A stretch of DNA of 64,000 bases from Flavobacteriaceae bacterium GSB9 (lineage in GTDB: Bacteria > Bacteroidota > Bacteroidia > Flavobacteriales > Flavobacteriaceae), in NCBI GenBank assembly GCA_022749295.1, contig CP062007.1:2914001-2978000 (forward strand). Reading direction: 5' to 3'. Below are positions 46,501 to 53,133 of the stretch, piece by piece; position 1 is the first letter of the stretch; each line of letters begins with the position of its first letter. The notes below the pieces were generated by a model that was not told the origin of the DNA, ran no database searches, and saw nothing but the letters and a program-made list of their open reading frames with translations. The position numbers were made by a program, and so were the translations under genes.

Positions 46501-46529
46501 AACCCTAAAACTTAACAAGTTTTAGGGTT
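46501..46529 (-). terminator. Intrinsic terminator after pit
   Basis: AACCCTAAAACTT (46501-46513) and AAGTTTTAGGGTT (46517-46529) form a 13-bp perfect stem with a 3-nt loop; the minus strand continues with TTTTTATTTTTT. Confidence 0.88.
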
Positions 46530-46561
46530 CCATTACTTTGGTTTAAGTGTCTATGATTTAA

Positions 46562-48883
46562 CTACTCTTCTTCCAATTCTTTTTTTAATGTACCATTTTC
46601 GGAAATAGATTCTGCAACCTCTATTGTTGCTGGTTTAACCGAAGCATCATGAGAATTGTGGTATTCTTCCAATAGATTCATAGTTGCTACTAATAAATCT
46701 TTTGTTTCAGATAGTAAGCCAAAATACAGGGTGGTGTTTTTAGGGCTCGATTCTTCTTTTCTGGTACGTTCAATCTGCTTTTGGATTTTTTCAGATAACA
46801 AGTGGAACAATTCTTTTTTACTGTTCAAAATATCTCCAATCTGTTCAAATGAACTAGAATCGAACGCCACCTTAGTGTCATTGAATAGTTTTTCAACGGC
46901 ATCATCAATCTCTTTCAACTCTTTTATTTGGTTAAATTTAAGTTTTTTGTGGTTGTTGTTTACATGCTTGTAGCTTACTTTTGAAATATATTCTAAAGAT
47001 TGTGTCATGTCCTGTAAATAACCTAAAATACTAATGTAAAAATCGCTGGCACCAACACTAGATTCGTCTAGGTTTTTTATAAAATAAAAAATATTGTCTC
47101 TTAAGTTGTCGACTTCTAGCGATAGCTTGTCGATTTGTTTTTTATTCTTTTTTAATGAAGACAAATCTTGTTTAGCCAGTCCTTTTATGGCATTAGAGTA
47201 TATTTTATTACCTCTTTTAACCACATTAGCAATATTGGCTGCACTTTCATGAATAACGCCTTGAACAGAGCTGCTCTCGGCAGTTTTAAGACGGTCTTCA
47301 CTTTTACTTTCAGCTGATTTCTTTTTGTGCGACAAGAAGTTTCTTATGAGTAAAAATGCGGTTACTAACAATAGTATCGGCGTCATTACCTGTGGTTCCC
47401 AATTAATCAAAAATACGACAGTCCCAGAGGCAATAAAAGCTCCGAAAGCGGTTCCAAACCAGCCTCCAATTACGTTTAATACACCAGCAACTCTATATAC
47501 TGCACTTTCTGCTCCCCAAGCTCTATCAGCAAGCGATGTACCCATAGCAACCATAAAGGTTACGTAGGTAGTTGAAAGGGGGAGTTTCATGGCTGTGGCA
47601 ATTGAAATTAAAACACCGGCAACCATTAAATTCACAGAAGCTCTAATCATATCAAAAGCTGGGGCATCCATGCTTTGGTCTTTAGTCATCACTGCCGTAT
47701 TAGGCTTTTGAAAACTGGAGTCTATATTAGATTGCATGGATTTAGGGATGATATATCTTAAAGCATCCGATATTCCAGAAGTTGCTTTTACGATACTTCG
47801 TGAAAGCATATTGGGTTTGAATTTTTCATGTGTATCGCTTTGGCGTGATAGGCTAATTTCGGTTTCGGCCACTGTTTTAGCTTTTTTAGAAAACCAAAGT
47901 GTTACCACCATTATGCCTCCAGAAATGAAGAGTAAAAACGGTTCGGCAGGCATCTTTTTCCCAAGTATGCCCATGCTGAATTCGGTAGCAACTGTTCCAG
48001 AGCCTAACCAAGCTTCGTAACTATGGTATGCAGCCATAGGAACACCGATAAAGTTAACTAAATCGTTACCTGAAAAGGCCAATGCCAATCCAAATGTTCC
48101 AACAGCAATAACAACTAATAAAATACTCTTTTTTGTGATTTTTTGAAACGCAAACGAAAACAATGTAAACAGCACAAAACCGCCAATAATTATGTAAAGT
48201 TCATTGCCTTCAATGTAGCCTTTAAGATCATCATAATAAGGTGTTCCTTTTAGGCCTTTCATGAAGATAAAGTAAAGGATGGCCGTTAATGCCAAACCAC
48301 CAAAAATAGCACCAAAATTTTTAATTTTTTCATCGTAATGAAAAGTGAAAATGTAGCGCGAAATCCACTGAACAAAGGCCCCCACACTAAAGGCTATGAC
48401 GACCGATAATAGGATGCCGCTAATAATCTCAAGCGCTTTTTCGGTGTTAATATAGCTTCCTAGGTCGGCAAAAGTTTGGGAATCTGAAGCGCTAATTTTT
48501 ATCAAGGCCATAATAACAGCAGCTCCCAATAAGTTAAATACAATAGAAACCGTTGTTGATGTAGGTAAGCCTATCGTATTAAAAAAATCGAGTAATAATA
48601 TGTCTGTAATCATAACTGCCATAAAAATGAGCATGATTTCATGAAAGCTAAACTGTGCCGGCACAAAAATGCCTTTTCGGGCAACTTCCATAAGGCCGCT
48701 AGAAAAAACGGCACCAATAAAAATACCCAAACTGGCAACAATCATGATTGTTCGCAACGAAATAGCTTTAGATCCTATTGCAGAGTTGAGAAAGTTAATG
48801 GCATCATTACTAACACCAACAACAAGGTCAACCACAGCCAGAATAGCAATAGCTATGAGCATGTATAAATAAATGTGTTCCAT
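46562..48883 (-). CDS. pit: Inorganic phosphate transporter, Pit family, with C-terminal PhoU-like domain
   Basis: An inner-membrane Pit/PiT transporter. The two conserved halves carry GVSNDAINFLNSAIGSKA and, later, GNDLVNFIGVP and STTYVTFMVAMGTSLADRAWG. After the last helix a cytosolic helical domain of about 230 residues (SSLKKNKKQIDKLSLEVDNLRDNIFYFIKNLDE) resembles DUF47/PhoU, expected to link the carrier to regulation. ATG 48883 (MEHIYLYML) is preferred over the upstream 48916. A PhoB-like 11-bp repeat is 52-67 bp upstream, and an OprO/P-type porin lies upstream in the same direction, so both probably work in phosphate uptake. Confidence 0.92.
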   Translation of the reverse strand: MEHIYLYMLIAIAILAVVDLVVGVSNDAINFLNSAIGSKAISLRTIMIVASLGIFIGAVFSSGLMEVARKGIFVPAQFSFHEIMLIFMAVMITDILLLDFFNTIGLPTSTTVSIVFNLLGAAVIMALIKISASDSQTFADLGSYINTEKALEIISGILLSVVIAFSVGAFVQWISRYIFTFHYDEKIKNFGAIFGGLALTAILYFIFMKGLKGTPYYDDLKGYIEGNELYIIIGGFVLFTLFSFAFQKITKKSILLVVIAVGTFGLALAFSGNDLVNFIGVPMAAYHSYEAWLGSGTVATEFSMGILGKKMPAEPFLLFISGGIMVVTLWFSKKAKTVAETEISLSRQSDTHEKFKPNMLSRSIVKATSGISDALRYIIPKSMQSNIDSSFQKPNTAVMTKDQSMDAPAFDMIRASVNLMVAGVLISIATAMKLPLSTTYVTFMVAMGTSLADRAWGAESAVYRVAGVLNVIGGWFGTAFGAFIASGTVVFLINWEPQVMTPILLLVTAFLLIRNFLSHKKKSAESKSEDRLKTAESSSVQGVIHESAANIANVVKRGNKIYSNAIKGLAKQDLSSLKKNKKQIDKLSLEVDNLRDNIFYFIKNLDESSVGASDFYISILGYLQDMTQSLEYISKVSYKHVNNNHKKLKFNQIKELKEIDDAVEKLFNDTKVAFDSSSFEQIGDILNSKKELFHLLSEKIQKQIERTRKEESSPKNTTLYFGLLSETKDLLVATMNLLEEYHNSHDASVKPATIEVAESISENGTLKKELEEE

Positions 48884-48934
48884 AGGTTTTAATTGTAAAA
48901 GGACTGCAAATATCATGACAATATATAATTATTA

Positions 48935-48950
48935 TGTTACGTAATTGTTA
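48935..48950 (-). promoter_or_regulatory. Pho-box-like direct repeat upstream of pit
   Basis: TGTTA at 48935-48939 and 48946-48950 on the plus strand, i.e. TAACA twice with 11-bp period toward pit. A -7-like GATATTTG lies downstream near 48912-48905. Confidence 0.6.
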
Positions 48951-48959
48951 TTTTTTGGA

Positions 48960-50162
48960 TTAAAAATGCAGGTCGAAGCCTAGCCTAAATGTTATATTAT
49001 CTTCATTTCCATCGAGAGTAGTATAACTGAGGTCACTTTGTACTTTTAGTTTATGTCCAACAATAAACTTATTAACACCAAAAGTGTATTGTTTTGTGGG
49101 TAGGGCCTCAGTAACGGATTCGTAATCTAAAGTGGTAAAACGTGCAGCAATTTCGTAGTTGCTTTTAAATAAATAACCTGCTTGTAAATTTAAAGCGTTA
49201 CCGGTTAGAACGATATCTCCCGTTGGTGTTGTGCTATCTGCTTCTGTTGCAATTTCATCGTCGGCTTTACGTTTAGCGTATTCGCCCATAAATGAAAATC
49301 CGTTGTACTTAAACATGGCATCTGCAAAAAAGGTAGTTTGGTCGGTTTCGTAAAGGGAACCATCTGTTCTAGTCATGTAATCACCGGCAAAACCTCTTTC
49401 CCTAACGGCATCTTGGTTGTAGTTGTAAGTGAATCCAAGCATTATTTTTGGAAGTTCTTCACGTTTTAGATCAGAACCTGTGTAATCCCCTTTCGACTTA
49501 AACGTACCGAAAGGTAATAACTCCAACCGTCCTGTGTATTGTAAGCCACCTTCATTGCCTTCGGTAACATTTCGGCCTTCACCTTGTGAAATCGATAATT
49601 TTTCACGCATTAAAAAGCTGCTCCCCAAATAAGATTTATGGCGTAATTGAATACCTAAATCGCGATCAATATTAAAACGGCTATTCAATAGCGAACGGTC
49701 TATAAGCTGTAAGTTTGCGGATGACACCACGCGCTCTACGTTACCAGGTAGTTTTGTTTGTCCGGCCCATAATTCGAAATTTTTGGCAAAATTCCACATA
49801 ATAACTGCATCTAAAATGTAGCGGGGTGTGTTCCTGTTAAATTGGTTGGCTCCCGAAATATCTCTGTTTGAAAGCCCTAGCTCTATTTTGTATTTTAACT
49901 TGGGACTGTAGGCGAACCCATCAAACTTTAAACGTGCACGGCGCACAATGAAATTATGTTCTGGGCTATTGTAGTTATTTCCGTTGTGATCCCAAGATGA
50001 AATAGATCGTACCTGAAAGCGTGGAGCGAATTTTACGCTAAACGAACTGTCTTTTGCAACAAAATTAATTAATCCTTTTCCAAAAGACGTATCGCTGATT
50101 TCTTGTGAATGCGTTGTAAACACTAGACTTAAAGCCAGTGCAATACTGATTTTTAGTTTCAT
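48960..50162 (-). CDS. OprO/OprP-type phosphate porin
   Basis: After a signal peptide (ISIALALSLVFTTHSQ) the protein is an outer-membrane beta-barrel of the porin O/P family: SFSVKFAPRFQVRS, the RRARLKFDGFAYSPKLKYKIELGLS stretch, LWAGQTKLPGNVERV and a final ITFRLGFDLHF ending in Phe. Family members are phosphate- or polyphosphate-selective. ATG 50162 (MKLKISIALAL) is preferred to 50189. pit follows after 76 bp. Two TAACATT repeats with 11-bp period lie 40 bp upstream of the start. The leader next to the ATG is complementary to a segment 120 bp upstream (see the ncRNA entry). Confidence 0.9.
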   Translation of the reverse strand: MKLKISIALALSLVFTTHSQEISDTSFGKGLINFVAKDSSFSVKFAPRFQVRSISSWDHNGNNYNSPEHNFIVRRARLKFDGFAYSPKLKYKIELGLSNRDISGANQFNRNTPRYILDAVIMWNFAKNFELWAGQTKLPGNVERVVSSANLQLIDRSLLNSRFNIDRDLGIQLRHKSYLGSSFLMREKLSISQGEGRNVTEGNEGGLQYTGRLELLPFGTFKSKGDYTGSDLKREELPKIMLGFTYNYNQDAVRERGFAGDYMTRTDGSLYETDQTTFFADAMFKYNGFSFMGEYAKRKADDEIATEADSTTPTGDIVLTGNALNLQAGYLFKSNYEIAARFTTLDYESVTEALPTKQYTFGVNKFIVGHKLKVQSDLSYTTLDGNEDNITFRLGFDLHF

Positions 50163-50201
50163 TGTATGTATTAGTTTTTGTCGCTGCAAATAACCAATAC
50201 C

Positions 50202-50219
50202 AATGTTAACTGAATGTTA
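50202..50219 (-). promoter_or_regulatory. Pho-box-like direct repeat upstream of the porin
   Basis: AATGTTA at 50202-50208 and 50213-50219 (minus strand TAACATT-CAGT-TAACATT), 11-bp period. TTATTTGCAG, the likely -7 region, begins 11-14 nt downstream. Confidence 0.7.
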
Positions 50220-50243
50220 CCAAACGATTAACAATAAAACAAT

Positions 50244-50345
50244 AAAAAGACTGCCTTGGCCAAAGGCAGTCTCATTAGAAATCATGATAATGTAGTCGAC
50301 AAAAACTAATAGATTATATGAAATACTAATTAAAGTGTCTTAAGA
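50244..50345 (-). ncRNA. Candidate small RNA or leader RNA complementary to the porin mRNA 5' end
   Basis: A minus-strand transcript ending at the orphan terminator would be about 100 nt if it starts after GATATTTG (50358-50351, near match to the -7 element) or about 190 nt if it starts below the Pho-like array, where a TTTG lies at 50449-50446. It would contain TATTAGTTTTTGTCG, perfectly complementary over 15 nt to the porin leader just before the start codon. It begins with a GTCTTAAGAC palindrome and ends in a GC-rich terminator. Alternative: a terminator-attenuator in a long porin leader. Confidence 0.35.
50248..50272 (-). terminator. Orphan intrinsic terminator upstream of the porin
   Basis: AGACTGCCTT (50248-50257) and AAGGCAGTCT (50263-50272) form a 10-bp perfect stem. 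On the minus strand it is followed by TTTTTATTGTTTTATTG. No coding gene lies upstream on that strand within the gap. Confidence 0.7.
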
Positions 50346-50464
50346 CTTCACAAATATCAATGTTTTATTTCATCGTAACGTAACGCTAATATTAATTTAA
50401 TATTAAGGATATTGCTATTGTTAATTTTTTTAAAATTTTTAAAAACAAACTGTTACAGGGTTTG

Positions 50465-50502
50465 TGTTAAATTAATGTTACGTAAACGTTGCTTAAATGT
50501 TA
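50465..50502. promoter_or_regulatory. Pho-box-like array in the divergent region
   Basis: TGTTA at 50465, 50476 and 50498 with CGTTG at 50487, all in 11-bp register. It lies upstream of the plus-strand gene at 50546 and, in the TAACA orientation, of the candidate minus-strand RNA. Confidence 0.6.
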
Positions 50503-50519
50503 TCTCTTTTGTAACTTTG
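50489..50519 (+). promoter_or_regulatory. Promoter of the YwqK-like gene
   Basis: TTG (50489-50491), 20-nt spacer, TAACTTTG (50512-50519): a full match to the Bacteroidetes consensus, 26 bp before the start codon. It overlaps the 11-bp repeat array, so control of this promoter by the same factor is likely. Confidence 0.6.
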
Positions 50520-50545
50520 ATGTATAATGTAAAAACCCCATAATT

Positions 50546-50896
50546 ATGAAGAAGTTTATCTTATTTTTTGCCTTTTTAATTACTGTGGTGTCTTTTGCTC
50601 AGCAAAAGAGAGATTTAAAGTTTAATAAAGAAACCAACTTAATAGAGGTTGTTTATTATCATGACAATGGAGTGGTTAGCCAAACGGGCTTTTACACTAC
50701 AGATGGTAAACTACAAGGCGAGTGGTTAAGCTTTAACGCAGAAGGCAAAAAAACAATTTCTGGTAATTATGATAATGGTAAAAAAGTCGGCAAATGGTTT
50801 TATTACACTAATGAAACCGTAAAAGAAGTAGATTACAATGAAAATGTTATTGCAAGCCTAAAGGAAACCAGTACTGATAATCAGGATGGTTTGTAA
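50546..50896 (+). CDS. Small secreted MORN/YwqK-like repeat protein
   Basis: A signal peptide (FILFFAFLITVVSFAQ) precedes a 95-residue beta-strand repeat domain with the YwqK/MORN pattern: VVYYHDNGVVSQTGFYTTDGKLQGEWLSFNAEGKKTISGNYDNGKKVGKWFYY, i.e. G-x-Y...G-x-x-x-G-x-W. Such proteins are sometimes named toxin-antitoxin YwqK antitoxins, but no toxin is nearby and this name is not supported here. It is exported and divergent from the phosphate porin across a Pho-like array. Confidence 0.8.
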   Translation: MKKFILFFAFLITVVSFAQQKRDLKFNKETNLIEVVYYHDNGVVSQTGFYTTDGKLQGEWLSFNAEGKKTISGNYDNGKKVGKWFYYTNETVKEVDYNENVIASLKETSTDNQDGL

Positions 50897-50915
50897 AATC
50901 TTGCAAAACTACTAA

Positions 50916-50948
50916 TAAAAAAAGCATCCCATTTTGGGATGCTTTTTT
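50916..50948. terminator. Bidirectional terminator between YwqK-like and beta-helix genes
   Basis: AAAAAAAGCATCCC (50916-50929) and GGGATGCTTTTTTT (50935-50948), 14-bp stem, 5-nt loop. Confidence 0.9.
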
Positions 50949-50983
50949 TATTGTAATCTTAACCTTTTATAAGGCATATGCTA

Positions 50984-52990
50984 TTATAAATTTGCGTTTA
51001 TCCAGTTCCAACCAGAAATGTCAACTTGCGTACCGGCATCGTAAGCATCGGTAGTTGTAGCAGCATTACCATCAATAATAACGTTTGCTAATGGTCCGCC
51101 ATCTTTCATGTCAATATTAGTATCGTAACCACTTAAGTACAAATTGTTGATTGTAGCACCAGATTGCTTTTTAAATTGTAAAGCCGTACCACCAACAGTC
51201 GATATAGCCGTTACATTTGTAAATAAAGGATTGCCATTGTCTTTGTCTCCTTCAAAAGCGGTAGAGAAACCTTCAACGGTATGTTTGATGTAAGTGTTAG
51301 TTACAGAACCATTCCATCCTTCAGTCCAGTCAACAGCATCGTCATCGTTGTTTTCTAAATAGATATTGGTTACAGAAGCAGAACCTCCAAAGAACTCAAT
51401 ACCATCATCAGCGCCGTTAATTACGGCAATATTTTCTAAAATTGTACCAGAGCCAACAGCGTATAAAGAAACACCATTGTACTGAGACTCAGAGTTGATT
51501 TGAGCACCAGTTCCTTTGATAATCAAGTTCTTCACAATACCAGAACTTTCAGAATCGTTAGTGCCTCCATAAATGAAACCACCTATTTCGGCAGTAGCAT
51601 TAACACCAGCGGTAGTAGTGGCGTTACCGCAAATGGTTAATCCGCCCCAGTCTCCTGGTTTTGCATCTGTAGAAGAGATTACTACAGGGTTGTTAGGCTC
51701 ACCATTAATTTCTATTTGTCCACCTTGTAATACAGCGATGTAAACCCCAGTACCGCCAGCTCTAGCTGTAATTTTTGTACCAGCAGGAATGGTTAATTTG
51801 GCACCAGACTGTACAATGTAAGAAGAGTTTAATGTATAGGCTACAGAAGCATCAAGTGTAACATTACCCGATACAGCACCTTGTAACACGTTGCTCTCAA
51901 AAGAAACATCAGTATCTACCCAGTTAAAATCTGTAAGGTCAACAGAAGGAACTACCGTAGTGTTTAATGAATAAAACCACTCTTCGTTTGCGATTTGGTC
52001 AGCTTCCTCAGCAAATGCAACAGGAGTATATCCGTCCACAAAAACTACGTTTGAAATGGCACCGCCATCTTTCATGTCTAAATCTACATCGTATCCGCTT
52101 AACGATAAGTTTGTAATCGTTCCTCCAGATTGCTTTTTAAATTGTAATGCCGTACCACCAACAGTTGAAATGGCAGTAATATTGTTGAATTTAGGATTTC
52201 CGTTGTCTTTATCGCCTTCAAAAACAGTAGAGAAACCAGCAACAGTATGCGAAATATAAGCGTTGTCTACAGTTCCGCTCCAGCCTTCAGTCCAGTCGAT
52301 AGAGTCATCGCTGTTATTTTCTAAATAAAGATTAGAAACTGAAACTGTTCCGCCGAAGAACTCAACACCATCGTCATCCCCATTAATAACAGCTAGGTTG
52401 TCAACTAAAGTACCAGAACCAACAGCGTAAAAAGACACGCCATTATATTGAGACTCAGAGTTGATTTGGGCACCAGTACCAACAATTTGTAAGTGACGGA
52501 TAATACCAGAACTATCAGAGTCATTGGTACCTCCGTAAACAAAACCACCAACTTCAGCAACAGCGTCAACACCGGCCGTAGTAGTAGCTTCACCACAAAG
52601 TGTTAAACCACCCCAATCGCCAGGGTTACCATCTGCAGACGACATTACAACTGGATTACCAGCGTTACCGTTAATGTTTATGGTGCCACCTTTTAAAACA
52701 GCAATGTAAACATCAGTACCACCGTTATCGGCAAGGATTCTAGTGCCGGCTGGGATATTTAAAGTTGCGTCTGAATCTATAATAAATTGCCCTTTTAAAT
52801 TGTAAACCACAGAAGCGTCAAGTGAGTAAGTCGTTTTTAAAGTGCCATTTAAAATGCCAGCCTCTAGGTTTTTAACCACGTCGGTTTGCTCTGGTCCAAT
52901 TGGAGCTGGATCGTCAGAATCACAACTAGTTAAAGTTAAAGCAGCAAAAACAAAGGTTGCGCTAAATAATTTTCCGATTAAATTTTTCAT
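50984..52990 (-). CDS. Outer-membrane lipoprotein with duplicated right-handed beta-helix
   Basis: The signal ends in the lipobox TLTSC (Cys23), followed by Asp/Pro-rich residues typical of surface lipoproteins. The mature part is two tandem copies of about 270 residues (about 47-318 and 369-640) that share segments such as GGTNDS.SSGI, GTGAQINSESQYNGVS, AVINGxDDGxEFFGG and GGTALQFKKQSG. The pattern of short strands with Asn/Gly turns is a right-handed beta-helix. It lies 143 bp downstream of a TonB-dependent receptor and shares its Pho-like upstream repeats, so it is probably the receptor's surface partner. Ligand unknown; binding or hydrolysis of a phosphorus compound is a guess. Confidence 0.85.
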   Translation of the reverse strand: MKNLIGKLFSATFVFAALTLTSCDSDDPAPIGPEQTDVVKNLEAGILNGTLKTTYSLDASVVYNLKGQFIIDSDATLNIPAGTRILADNGGTDVYIAVLKGGTININGNAGNPVVMSSADGNPGDWGGLTLCGEATTTAGVDAVAEVGGFVYGGTNDSDSSGIIRHLQIVGTGAQINSESQYNGVSFYAVGSGTLVDNLAVINGDDDGVEFFGGTVSVSNLYLENNSDDSIDWTEGWSGTVDNAYISHTVAGFSTVFEGDKDNGNPKFNNITAISTVGGTALQFKKQSGGTITNLSLSGYDVDLDMKDGGAISNVVFVDGYTPVAFAEEADQIANEEWFYSLNTTVVPSVDLTDFNWVDTDVSFESNVLQGAVSGNVTLDASVAYTLNSSYIVQSGAKLTIPAGTKITARAGGTGVYIAVLQGGQIEINGEPNNPVVISSTDAKPGDWGGLTICGNATTTAGVNATAEIGGFIYGGTNDSESSGIVKNLIIKGTGAQINSESQYNGVSLYAVGSGTILENIAVINGADDGIEFFGGSASVTNIYLENNDDDAVDWTEGWNGSVTNTYIKHTVEGFSTAFEGDKDNGNPLFTNVTAISTVGGTALQFKKQSGATINNLYLSGYDTNIDMKDGGPLANVIIDGNAATTTDAYDAGTQVDISGWNWINANL

Positions 52991-53046
52991 TTTTTAGTTT
53001 ATTAATTTACTTTTTGTTTTGAATTAATTTCTTCTGCAAAGAAAGC

Positions 53047-53091
53047 TAACCACCGTTTTAATATCTTTAACTCAATATTAAACGATGGTTA
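53047..53091. other. Long imperfect inverted repeat between receptor and lipoprotein genes
   Basis: TAACCACCGTTTTAATAT (53047-53064) pairs with ATATTAAACGATGGTTA (53075-53091) with one mismatch and one bulge, loop of 10 nt. No T-run follows on the minus strand, so it may be an mRNA-processing or stability element that sets the lipoprotein:receptor ratio rather than a terminator. Confidence 0.5.
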
Positions 53092-53117
53092 CTTTTATTT
53101 GGAAAAAAACCTTGGTT

Positions 53118-53133
53118 TGTTAACTGAATGTTA
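53118..53133 (-). promoter_or_regulatory. Pho-box-like direct repeat upstream of the beta-helix lipoprotein
   Basis: TGTTAACTGAATGTTA, TGTTA at 53118 and 53129 with 11-bp period; the 16-mer is identical to the one upstream of the porin (50204-50219). It ends right at the stop codon of the receptor gene. Confidence 0.6.

Larger units (their letters stand above)
50169..50311. repeat. 15-bp perfect inverted repeat linking porin leader and upstream RNA
   Basis: TATTAGTTTTTGTCG at 50169-50183 and CGACAAAAACTAATA at 50297-50311 are exact reverse complements 113 bp apart. The first copy, read on the minus strand, is the porin mRNA leader ending 7 nt before its start codon. Confidence 0.85.

Noticed and set aside
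50546-50896. Toxin-antitoxin system (YwqK name)
   Set aside because: The protein is exported and no toxin gene accompanies it; the repeat family name alone is not evidence.
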